A stretch of DNA of 64,000 bases from Anthoceros angustus (lineage: Eukaryota > Streptophyta > Anthocerotopsida > Anthocerotales > Anthocerotaceae). The position numbers were made by a program, and so were the translations under genes. Below, in pieces: positions 33,563 through 42,842 of this stretch (the stretch's first letter is position 1; every line of letters starts with the position of its first letter). The notes below the pieces were generated by a model. That model was not told the origin of the DNA and ran no database searches. It was given only the letters and a program-made list of their open reading frames with translations. Where the stretch lies: NCBI GenBank assembly GCA_010909165.1, contig VJWM01000025.1, positions 2,976,001 to 3,040,000 of the forward strand, written 5' to 3'.

Positions 33563-34909
33563 TCAACCGATGTCCATGGAACTACTGTCAGTGGCTACGC
33601 TAATAACTCTGTTCCGATATCTGCGAGCTGCTCTATCCCTCTCCGCACCCTTGTCCAGGTCTTCCATCGTGTCAGACTCCTCCACCTCTCCATGCAACCG
33701 GGGCTGCTCCTGTCCTGGCTCCTCAGAAAGATGAGATGCAACCTGCACGAGGGGGGGCTTGCCACCGTCGCTTCCCTCCCGCTTCCTGTCATACAGTGGG
33801 TCTGACGAGGGAGTAGTGGTCTTGGGAGCCGTGGCCTTTGCCCTGGCGATGAACATGAGGGACTTGGGAAGCTGTGCACCAGGCTCGGGCTCGGGCTCTG
33901 CCTGGTGTTGCGGGGCTCTGGTAAGCTGGACATCCTGAAGGGCTGCTCTGTTGGTGCTCTCCTCGTCCTCATCACTCCAGTCTAGGCTGTAGCACATGTA
34001 CTTTGAGGGGTTCCTCACATGGTCAGGGACCTTGCTGTACCTGTCTCTGGGTGGTAGACCGTCCTTCAACCTCAGTAACCCGAGCTCACGGGAGCTGGCC
34101 TTCTCCTCATCCACTGCAAATCTGACGTTCGTCCCCGCCTGGGGCTTCCCAGCCGCGTTACGCATGGCAGAGTCCAAGGAGCTGCTGCTGAGGCGGGGGA
34201 CCTTGGAGGCCCTCGTAGACAGGTGCTCCTCTTGCCCTACATCCCCATCGGACGCAGGTGCAGCAGATACCCCATCCTCTGCCATGGACGAGAAAGAACG
34301 TTTCCCTCCCCCATTCTTAGTTCCAAAATCTTCACCCAAACCGGTCGCTTCATCGAAGGGACTGATGTTTATCTCGTTCGACCAGCCAATGGCTCGATCC
34401 AAACCTTCAGCAACTCTGTCGAATTCATCCTCCTCTTCCTGCGAACCACCGTCGCAAAGCCAAGACATAAAACCATACTGAGCTACAATTAGGGTTACAG
34501 CCAATCAACGCCAAACAAGGACCCTTTCAACCAGAACATGCAGAATCAGAGCCACCTCACCAACCTCGAAATCAAGTGTGTCGTCCATGCCGATCATCTT
34601 CTTGCCGTACTCGAATTCCTGCTCCGGATCCTCTTCACGCCCAACCCCGACCTTCAATTGGTCGCAAGACACGGGCCGTTTCCGCTTTCTGGACCTGCCA
34701 TCCTGCTCTTCCTGCTCTTCTCCTTCCCCCTCTTCTTCCTCTTCCTCCTCTTCATCGTCCTCCGAGTCCAGATCATTCCGATGCTCAACGAGTACGCCTT
34801 CACGGCTGCTGCGAGCCTGTGCCAGGCCACTGACGCTCCAGGCGGGAGCAAGGCCAGCGTCCAGTGCCCCGAACACCTCCCGCACTCTGCTGCTGAAGGA
34901 GCTATCCAT
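33563..34909 (-). CDS. TSSC4-like protein (U5 snRNP assembly factor family)
   Basis: Exon 1 begins at ATG 34909 (MDSSFSSRVREVFGALDAG) and ends near 34565 (a GTTGGT donor, or slightly downstream). Exon 2 is 34477-33563. The joined product is about 419 aa. Two TSSC4 signatures are visible: the N-terminal FSSRVREVFGALD element and VPDHVRNPSKYMCYSLDW followed by an acidic SDEDEESTNRAAL. Between them are a long acidic run (EDDEEEEEEEEG) and a basic KRKRP stretch fitting nuclear localisation. In animals TSSC4 binds PRPF19 and U5 snRNP particles; the same role is inferred. The exact donor of intron 1 is ambiguous between two phase-0 options. Confidence 0.65.
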
Positions 34910-35497
34910 AGCGCTCGTCTTCCAAATCGCTCACCACTTTCCTACCGTTCCCAAGGGATTTCACCACCACAGGGTGGTCTCTGATAGGACGTTCGGCTGA
35001 AACGTTGAAACGCAAATCACGCTTTACTGTAAGCACCTACAGATTTGCCTACCTATACCGGTAATGAAATCCTTTATCATATCTCGGTACCTACATGCCT
35101 GTAATGAAATCCTTTGTCATTATATCGGGAGAAGTTACATCGAAAAGGTTCTAACAAATTATCCACGCATCCACCATGTACCCTGGAGGCTGCTCATCAC
35201 CGACCTTCTCCCTGGGAGACATCTAAGTTTGGTTTACTGATGAGACCAACTACACGGCATTGAAACTGTAATAGGATCGACCGATGCACGTCTCGCCCGG
35301 CTGGTTTGCGGTGGCCAACTGAAAGTATCGCAGACCGCATTCGCGAAGATCAGACTTTATGTGCAGCATTAGGTCACAAAGGCCCGCATGGAAGTAGGGA
35401 CCGCATAGCCTCGAGACAACCCGAAAAACATTCACAAAGTCTCCAACCGTTGCGCTACAATCCTGCCGGGACAGTGAATCGTGAACTGCTCCCGATC
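34910..35497. other. Intergenic, nothing recognised
   Basis: Upstream of the TSSC4-like gene and downstream of eIF4E. A direct repeat, GTAATGAAATCCTTTRTCAT, occurs twice at about 35060-35125. Nothing else noted. Confidence 0.5.
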
Positions 35498-36642
35498 TTA
35501 AACTGTGTACCGGTTCTTGGCTTGTCTGTCCTGTCTCCTGGCGTCATCCTGTCACATACACAGCTGATCAGGACTGCCGCAAAAACTTCCAAAAGCAATT
35601 TCAACTTCATATTGCTTCATAAATATTTCCGAATAAACGCTTGCCACTTACATGGAAGATGAACCCTATCTTCTCACTGAAATCCAAAAGATCCTTCCAT
35701 TGCTTCGCAATACTCACCTGGTGGACAATAGACAGTCAAGTCATGAAATCCAACCTGACTCTTCTCTCACCGCCAGGCAAAAGTAGGTTTCAGGCAAACA
35801 AAGGACATAGCTTAACACACCTGCGCTGTTTCATTCTGAGCATTCTTCGTCCACAAAGCAATTTTGTCTTGCTTGGCCCTCACACTCACAACACACCCGC
35901 AGATTTCTTCACCCTCATCAAACTGCTCTCCGATCATAGCCAATAGCTGTCCAATCAAACGCACGATGCATCATCAATAATCTGCTGTCGCGAGAACCAT
36001 AATCTTCTGTTACCAACCCGACACCTACAACATGGCTGCATTTCCCGCCCCACAAGGAGCACGAACAACACCAAGCCAGCCGGTGCCACCCTACTGCCAT
36101 CAAACCCTAAATCCACCACGACGTACCGTGTGGAGCCAGAAAGTGTCAAGGTTTGTCTTACTGCTCCTCGGAGCGCTGGCAGTCCACTTGCCTCCGCTAG
36201 CACATTTAGGATCCTCCCATTTCGGCTCAATGCCATACTTGAAACAGTGAAAATCGGCGCCCGCAACAAGCCGGCTCGGTTGCAGCATGTTATTGTACAG
36301 GCTGCAAAGCGGATCCAACAAACGTCAGAACTGGTGTCTGGACATAGTTCCAGCTGCGGTCACCATCCCAGAGCACGGCATTCAGCAGCCTTACCACCAG
36401 AAATCTTCTACCGTGCCGAAGGTGTACACAGGTCGCAGAGACGTTCCCCATGTGCTCTGTTTTTGCTTGCCGTTGGGGTTGTCGAACCAGAAGGTCCATG
36501 GTGAGTCGAGAGGATGCTTCTTGGGAGCATCCGGCACTGTAGATAGCTGCGCAGTCGCACCTACAACCTCACCATCTTCCACCTCAGTCTCCGGCTTGCC
36601 ACTGGCCACGTTCTCGACTTGTGCCTTTGCGACTTCCGCCAT
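35498..36642 (-). CDS. EIF4E: mRNA cap-binding initiation factor eIF4E
   Basis: Five exons (36642-36395, 36301-36127, 35946-35821, 35717-35652, 35548-35498) give 221 aa in frame. It binds the mRNA 5' cap and eIF4G in cap-dependent translation initiation. Visible family motifs are [82 protein letters not shown] and the end AKNRYTV. The Trp residues that stack on the cap (in the TSWG-like and EPKWEDP motifs) and the eIF4G-contact Trp of VEDFW are present. A variable acidic N-terminus is typical. It may be eIF4E rather than eIF(iso)4E, judging from the acidic N-terminus and motif spellings; not certain. Divergent from the PPR gene. Confidence 0.96.
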
Positions 36643-36810
36643 GATCGTCCCCGGCAGCAAGTCCCTCCCGCCTGCGAGAACGAGAACTTCTGCAAGTGCT
36701 TCCCCCAGATATATAGACTCATTATATACCCGTGGTTAGTTAACTCACCGGGACGAGGTTCACTCTGGTCAGCATGCTTCCCTCTTGCATCAATCCAGCT
36801 CCTGCTGGCT
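36643..36810. promoter_or_regulatory. 168-bp divergent promoter, eIF4E / PPR gene
   Basis: Only 168 bases separate the two start codons. An AT-rich patch at about 36711-36732 (ATATATAGACTCATTATATACC) has TATA-like words and could serve either direction. The functional assignment is inferred. Confidence 0.5.
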
Positions 36811-39800
36811 ATGGCTGCCTGGAGCCTTGAATTGGAGTCACGCCAGTGGCTGCCGGGCCCGTCATGGGGGCACATTTCCTGGACCCAAGAATGCCGTGGG
36901 GTAGAAGGTATTCCTGGAAGAGCTCCCTGTCGCATGGCTTGGAGGAGCCAATTGTTGGCAAACATGGAAGCTGCGAGGTGCAGCACCAAGTCTGCAGGGA
37001 ACGAAAGGGAATTAGTGCCTGGAACCGTGAGCAGGCTGTGCCAGCAGGGCCATGTCACGGAGGCCGTCCAGGCTTTGGGAGTTTTGGTAGAGGCAGAGTG
37101 GTTTATTTCCAGGTCTCTATTTTACACAGTCCTGAAGAGATGTGTGGGAAAGAAGGATCTTATTCTGGGTCGCCGCGTCCATGCATTCATTGTGAAAACT
37201 GGGTATGAGTCGGATACGTTCCTGGGCAACCACATCCTGAGAATGTATGCTTCTCATGGTATGTGGCAGGAGGCGGTGGATGTGTTCAGCATGGTTGCTG
37301 AACCAGATGCCTTCATGTGGACTTCCATGATATCTGCAAATGTTAAACAGGGGCGATACGCAGAGGCCATTCACTTGTATCAGGAGATGCGGAGGTCAAG
37401 TGTGAAGCCAGATGGTCATGTGTTTGTGGCAGCCCTTCAGGCTTGTGCAAGGGGATCGGACTTGAAAGCTGGGCAGCAGGTGCATGCTGATATGCTGGCT
37501 AGTGGCGTTCAGTCTGATGTGTTTGTTGGTAGTTGCTTGGTGGACATGTATGCAAAATGTGGCAGCTTGGAAGACGCTCGAAGAGTGTTTGAGGGACTTG
37601 GTGAGAAAGATGTGGTGATGTGGAATGCGATGATAGCAGGGTATTCTCAGAAGGGCATGGGCCAGGAAGCCCTGCGTCTTTACAGTTCTATGCAAGAAGA
37701 AGGTGTGGCTGTCCCTAATTCTGTGACATATATTTCTCTCATGCAGGCTTGTGCGAGTGTGGGCGGCCCAGCGTTGGAGAAGGGGATGCAGCTTCAGACA
37801 CAAATTTTTGAACAAGGACATCAGGCCAATGTGTTTGTAGCCAGCAGTTTGTTGAACATGTATGCCAAGTGTGGCAGCTTGGAAGACGCTCGGGAAGTGT
37901 TTAATGCACTTGTAGAGAAAGATGTGGTGATGTGGAATACTATGATAGCAGGGTATTCCCAGAAGGGAATGGGCCAGGAAGCCCTTCGTCTTTACAGTGA
38001 TATGCGAGCAGATGGCACGGTGGAACCCAATTGCGGGACATTTGTGTCTCTCCTGCAGGCATGTGCAAGTGTGGGTACCCCAGCGCTGGAGAAGGGGAAG
38101 CAGCTTCATGCACAAATCAGAGAACAAGGACACCAAGCTGATGTGTTTGTAAGCAACAGTCTGGTAAACATGTATTCAAAGTGTGGCAGCGTGGAAGACG
38201 CCCAGAGAGTGTTTGAGGTACTTGGTCAGAAAGATGTGGGGACGTGGAATGCCATGATATCAGGATATGCCCAGGAGGACATGGGCCACAAAGCACTTTG
38301 TCTTTACAGTGCTATGCAAGAAGAAGGAATGGCTGTACCCGACGCCGTAACATTTGTCTGCCTCCTGCAGGCATGTGCAAGTGTGGGCTCCCCAGCTTTG
38401 GAGATGGGGAAGCAGCTTCATGCGCAAATCAGAGAACTAGGACATGATGCTGATGTGTTCGTATCCAGCAGTTTGGTGAATATGTACTCAAAGTGTGGTG
38501 GCTTGGAAGATGCTCGGAGAGTGTTTGAGGGACTTGATAAAAAAAATGTGGTTACATGGAATGCCATGATATCAGGGTATGCCCAGCTGGGCATGGGCCA
38601 GGAAGCACTTTGTCTTTACAGTGTCATGCAAGAAGAGGGCATAGCTGTACCTGATCCTGTGACATTTGTGTGCCTCCTGCAGGCTTGTGCAAGTTTGGGC
38701 ATGCAAGCTTTGGAGAAGGGGAAGCAGCTTCATGCGGAAATTAGAGACCGAGGACATGAATCTGATGTGTTTCTCGCCAGCAGTTTGGTGAACATGTACG
38801 CAAAGCTTGGCAGTTTGGACGAAGCTCAGAGACTGTGGGAGGGACTTGATCGAAAAGATGTGGTGACGTGGAATGCCATGATAGCAGGGTATGTCAAGCA
38901 GGGCCAGGGCCAGGAAGCCCTTTCTCTTTACTGTGATATGGAAGAAGGCATGCCTGTACCTGACTCTGTGACATTTGTTTGCCTCCTGCAGGCATGCGCA
39001 AATGTGGGCTCCCTGGCGCTGGACAAGGGGAAGCAGCTCCATGCACAAATCAGAGACCAAGGGCATCAGGCAGACGCGTTTGTTGCTAGCAGTCTGGTGA
39101 ACATGTATGCGAAGTGTGGCAGCTTGGAAGATGCTCAGAGGATGTTTGACGGACTTGGTGAAAAGGATGTTGTGACTTGGAATTCCTTAATTGGTGGGTA
39201 TTCCCAGCAGGGCATGGGCCAGGAAGCCCTTCGTCTCTACAAGGCTATGCAAGAAGAAGGGATCGCTGAACCTGATCCCATTACATTTGTGTGCCTTCTG
39301 CAAGCGTGTGCAAGTGTGGGAAACCCTGCATTGGAGCAGGGAAAGCAACTTCATACACTAATTAGTGAAGAGGGACACGAATCTGATGTTAATGTAGCCA
39401 ACAGTTTGGTGAACATGTATGCCAAGTGTGGGAGCTTGGAAGATGCTCGGAGAGTGTTTGAGGGACTTGGTCAAAAAGACGTGGTGACGTGGAATGCTAT
39501 GATATCAGGGTGTTCCCAGCAGGGCATGGGACAGGAGGCCCTTCGTCTTTACAGTGCAATGCAAGAAGAAGGATTGACTGTACCAGATTCTGTGACAATT
39601 GTGTGCCTCCTGCAGGGATGTGCGAACTTGGGCTACCCAGGATTGGAGAAGGGGAAGCAGCTGCACACAGTGATTGCAGAACAGGGGCTTCAAGCTGATG
39701 TGTTTGTTGCCAGCAGTTTGATCAATATGTATGCAAAGTGTGGCAGCTTAGAAGACGCTCAAAGAGTTTTTGAGGGACAATGCCAGACAAGTGTGGTGAT

Positions 39801-41343
39801 CTGGAATGCCATGATAGCAGGTTATTCCCGGCAAGGGATGGGCCAAGAAGCTCTTCGTCTTTTCAGTGCCATGGAAGAAGAAGGCATTGCCGTGCCAAAT
39901 GAGGTCACATTTGTGTGCCTCCTGCAAGCTTGTGCACGTGTGGGCACCCCAGCTTTGGAAAAGGGAAAGCAGATTCATGCGCAGATCATAGAGCAAGGAT
40001 ATCAATGTGATGCTTTTTTAGCCAACAGTGTGGTAAATATGTATGCAAAGTGTGGGAGCCTGGAAGATGCTCATAGTGTATTTGAGGAGCATGGGAACAA
40101 AGATGTGGTGACATGGAATGCCATGATATCAGGGTGTGTCCAGCAGGGCATGGGGCAGGAAGCCCTGGGTCTTTACAGTGCGATGCAAGAAGACGGCATG
40201 TCTGTGCCCGACTCCGTGACATTTGTGTCCCTCCTGCAGGCATGTGCAAGTGTGGGCACCCAAGCTCTGGAGAAGGGTAAGCAGCTTCATGCCGAAATCA
40301 GGGAACGAGGATACCATACCAATGTGTCTGTTGGCAACACATTGGTTGACATGTACTCAAAGTGCGGCAGCCTGGAGGACGCTCAGAGAGTGTTTGAGGG
40401 GCTTTCTGAAAAAGGTGTGGTGGCTTGGAATGCTTTGATTGCTGGGTATTCCCAGCAGGGCATGGGGCAGGAAGCCCTCTATCTCTACAGTGCTATGCAA
40501 GAAGATGCCATGGCTGTACCTGATTCCGCAACATTTGTGCACCTCCTGAAGGCGTGCGCAAATGTGGCAGCTTTGCATCCTGGAAGACACCTCCATGCCC
40601 AGATTGAAGAACAAGGGCTCCAAGTTGATGTCGTTGTAGCCAACAGTTTGATAAACATGTATGGAAAGTCTGGGAGCATGGCTGATGCACAGCAGGTGTT
40701 TGGTGCATTGCCTGAACGAAGTGTGGTTGCCTGGAATGCGCTTATTGTAGGATACAGCCAGCAAGGAGACAGTGATAAGGTCTTTGACTCGGTTATCAGA
40801 ATGGGAGAGGATGGCATACAGCCAGATGCCATCACGCTCCTAGGTGTATTAGTGGCATGCAGTCATACTGGTCTGTTGCACAAGGGGCAAGAGTGCTTGG
40901 AGTCTATGAGCACACACTACGGCATCACCCCCAGCTTGGAGCACTACAGTTGCGTGGTGGATCTCCTGGGCCGAGCAGGCCGACTGGATGAGGCACTGGC
41001 ATTGGTGAATACAATGCCTGTAGCACCTGACACTGTGGTTTGGCATACTCTCTTGGGGGCTTGTCGGAAGTGGAGCAATTTGGAGGTGGGATGCCGTGTT
41101 TTCGATCAAGCATTATCACTGGAACGGAAAGATCCTGCAGCATATGCGTTGATGTCCAACATATACAATGGTGCCCAGATGTGGGAGCAGGCACTGAAGA
41201 TGCAGGAGAGGAGAGTAAGAATGGGTGCATGGAAACAGCCGGGTCAGAGCTGGTGGACAGACATGGATGGAGTGGTGCATAGTTTCTTGGTCGGGGACAA
41301 CAAGAGCCAAGCAAGCCTCAATGAACATGCATTTCCTGAATGA
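36811..41343 (+). CDS. Very long pentatricopeptide repeat protein with an 11-fold 104-residue super-repeat
   Basis: Single exon, 1510 aa from the first in-frame ATG (36811, MAAWSLELES); the frame is open further upstream but without ATG. PPR proteins bind single-stranded RNA in plastids or mitochondria for editing, splicing or stability. After two to three divergent repeats the protein is a regular array of P/L/S-type triplets of 104 residues (312 bases). Anchors such as VFVASSLVNMYAKCGSLEDA recur at about 37518, 37830, 38142, 38454, 38766, 39075, 39387, 39699, 40011, 40323 and 40632. Each is followed by KDVVTWNAMISGYSQQGMGQ and CLLQACASVG. The C-terminus has E-type motifs (HYSCVVDLLGRAGRLDEA, WHTLLGACRK, GQSWWTDMDGVVHSFLVGD) but no DYW deaminase. 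An organelle-targeting N-terminus is likely but not certain. Confidence 0.93.
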   Translation: MAAWSLELESRQWLPGPSWGHISWTQECRGVEGIPGRAPCRMAWRSQLLANMEAARCSTKSAGNERELVPGTVSRLCQQGHVTEAVQALGVLVEAEWFISRSLFYTVLKRCVGKKDLILGRRVHAFIVKTGYESDTFLGNHILRMYASHGMWQEAVDVFSMVAEPDAFMWTSMISANVKQGRYAEAIHLYQEMRRSSVKPDGHVFVAALQACARGSDLKAGQQVHADMLASGVQSDVFVGSCLVDMYAKCGSLEDARRVFEGLGEKDVVMWNAMIAGYSQKGMGQEALRLYSSMQEEGVAVPNSVTYISLMQACASVGGPALEKGMQLQTQIFEQGHQANVFVASSLLNMYAKCGSLEDAREVFNALVEKDVVMWNTMIAGYSQKGMGQEALRLYSDMRADGTVEPNCGTFVSLLQACASVGTPALEKGKQLHAQIREQGHQADVFVSNSLVNMYSKCGSVEDAQRVFEVLGQKDVGTWNAMISGYAQEDMGHKALCLYSAMQEEGMAVPDAVTFVCLLQACASVGSPALEMGKQLHAQIRELGHDADVFVSSSLVNMYSKCGGLEDARRVFEGLDKKNVVTWNAMISGYAQLGMGQEALCLYSVMQEEGIAVPDPVTFVCLLQACASLGMQALEKGKQLHAEIRDRGHESDVFLASSLVNMYAKLGSLDEAQRLWEGLDRKDVVTWNAMIAGYVKQGQGQEALSLYCDMEEGMPVPDSVTFVCLLQACANVGSLALDKGKQLHAQIRDQGHQADAFVASSLVNMYAKCGSLEDAQRMFDGLGEKDVVTWNSLIGGYSQQGMGQEALRLYKAMQEEGIAEPDPITFVCLLQACASVGNPALEQGKQLHTLISEEGHESDVNVANSLVNMYAKCGSLEDARRVFEGLGQKDVVTWNAMISGCSQQGMGQEALRLYSAMQEEGLTVPDSVTIVCLLQGCANLGYPGLEKGKQLHTVIAEQGLQADVFVASSLINMYAKCGSLEDAQRVFEGQCQTSVVIWNAMIAGYSRQGMGQEALRLFSAMEEEGIAVPNEVTFVCLLQACARVGTPALEKGKQIHAQIIEQGYQCDAFLANSVVNMYAKCGSLEDAHSVFEEHGNKDVVTWNAMISGCVQQGMGQEALGLYSAMQEDGMSVPDSVTFVSLLQACASVGTQALEKGKQLHAEIRERGYHTNVSVGNTLVDMYSKCGSLEDAQRVFEGLSEKGVVAWNALIAGYSQQGMGQEALYLYSAMQEDAMAVPDSATFVHLLKACANVAALHPGRHLHAQIEEQGLQVDVVVANSLINMYGKSGSMADAQQVFGALPERSVVAWNALIVGYSQQGDSDKVFDSVIRMGEDGIQPDAITLLGVLVACSHTGLLHKGQECLESMSTHYGITPSLEHYSCVVDLLGRAGRLDEALALVNTMPVAPDTVVWHTLLGACRKWSNLEVGCRVFDQALSLERKDPAAYALMSNIYNGAQMWEQALKMQERRVRMGAWKQPGQSWWTDMDGVVHSFLVGDNKSQASLNEHAFPE

Positions 41344-42235
41344 AGAACGAACTTCTCACATCTTGCCTTTTCAGTCCTTCGGTTGTCAACTGAGTTCTTT
41401 CGACGATATTCCTATCTTGCCTCCTCACCCACATCCGGTTAACCACTTCACTTCTTTTGATGCTGTTCCCTTTGATGTATCCATCCGGGCTGCATGGTGC
41501 TTTTTTAGCATGTGCACATCATAGAAAGCACAAATTTCAAGATCATGGCATGCGAAAATGGTAAGATAATGGCGTCCAAGACGATTTGTGGCCGGGAGGC
41601 AAAGCAATTGTATGCTGGGCAGCTTTGGTAACAGCAAATGAGCAGAAGAGGTCAGGAGTCAAAATCTAGGACAAGTCTTAGTTCCACTCATTCTGATTTA
41701 GTGAGGTAGAGATCAGGACTGGAGCGGAGTGATGCAGAGATCATCAAGTAGCGGAGAGAGATTGAGATTTGCCATCTAAGTAAACACGAGGAAACGAGAG
41801 CATGCGCGGTTCCCAACGCAGCACTACAGCAAGTTGGAACGTCGTTTTGGAAAGCAGCTCCGGTTGCAGAAACAGCATCAGAAACTATGCCTGCCTGGTG
41901 AACGTTAAGATGCTCTGAAATAACTTGTGCTCCCTCTCTTGGATCGTAGGCACGCCATCGTCTGGTCCCATCTGGTGTACCTTGTATGTTCCAATGTGCA
42001 TATGATATGCTCTCTGATGCTGTGGACACCCTTCTCAAGGCCGCATTACCTTTGTCTGAGATCACAAATTCGACGAAGAACTGTCCGGACACTGCAGCGC
42101 GAAGACTGTGGACGACCTCAAGCTCCTACAGGTCCACCGAAATACGTGAAGATCTCGGTTCCCGCCACGAATGGAAAGGATGGCGTCATTCTCACGTCCT
42201 TGACATGAAGATTCTCATTAGCCCAGCCCATACAT
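41344..42235 (-). other. Left flank of the Copia insertion, possible minus-strand gene fragment
   Basis: Minus-strand reading shows two exon-like peptides: HVKDVRMTPSFPFVAGTEIF (about 42205-42140) and, after an acceptor-like GCTGCAG, SGQFFVEFVISDKG ending at GTAATG (about 42085-42040). They suggest a real but unidentified gene or remnant next to, or broken by, the retrotransposon. No family recognised. 41344-41680 contains nothing I can name beyond the PPR 3' region. Confidence 0.3.
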
Positions 42236-42483
42236 TAAAGTAATGCGAACTTGAACACAAAAGGATGATTTCATTGATGAGCGCAAGCGCTATTTATACA
42301 GAGTGTGAGTGTGGCGGTTGTAACCGCTGGGCATGTTGAGTGCCCATAACCGTTCTCACATAACGGCGACGAGGTAAATGCTACTAGCATGCTATCTACC
42401 ACACTCAATGCCTGCTTATGTCACAGCGTGTGAACGGTGCCCTAAGAGGTGCGTACCAGCGCAGACAGCGTCAGGTCACAACA
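42236..42483 (-). repeat. Copia 3' LTR
   Basis: 248 bases. One substitution from the 5' LTR is visible near 42428 (G here, A in the other copy). Followed outward by the TACAT duplication. Confidence 0.95.
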
Positions 42484-42494
42484 CTCCCCCTCGC
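42484..42494 (-). other. Copia polypurine tract
   Basis: GCGAGGGGGAG on the minus strand directly precedes the 3' LTR, the expected place for plus-strand priming. Confidence 0.85.
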
Positions 42495-42842
42495 TGCAAG
42501 CTGGGCGCAGTCGAAGCTGAGTGATGTCGAAGATGGCTTCAATTCCCTATGCTGGCCTTCAGCTGGTTTTGAGCGTCTTAGCTGCAGTATGGTGGCTTCT
42601 CCAGCTGAGGTCTCTCGTCGTCGATGCCATTGCTGACAGAGTGACGGAGATCTCAAGAACTGAAATGGCCAGGCATAAAAAGCTGAAAGAAAACTCCGCT
42701 CGCGTGAGACGTAGGCATAAGGCTTCACAGTCTGAGAACAATTCAGGATGGCGTTGAAATAACCCCTCCCGGCGGACAATGAGGATGTTGTATACTGAGA
42801 TACTGGCCGCTCAGAACCCCAGCTGTTTGAGCTGTGAAATCT
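42495..42842. other. Copia 3' untranslated segment
   Basis: 348 bases between the RNase H stop and the polypurine tract. The plus strand carries a 70-80-codon open frame (from about 42521 to 42757) with a hydrophobic segment LQLVLSVLAAVWWLLQL and a basic C-terminus, antisense to the element. Whether it is expressed is unknown. Confidence 0.4.

Noticed and set aside
36619-36810. Upstream extension of the PPR frame
   Set aside because: It contains no ATG and overlaps the eIF4E leader; the first ATG in frame is 36811.
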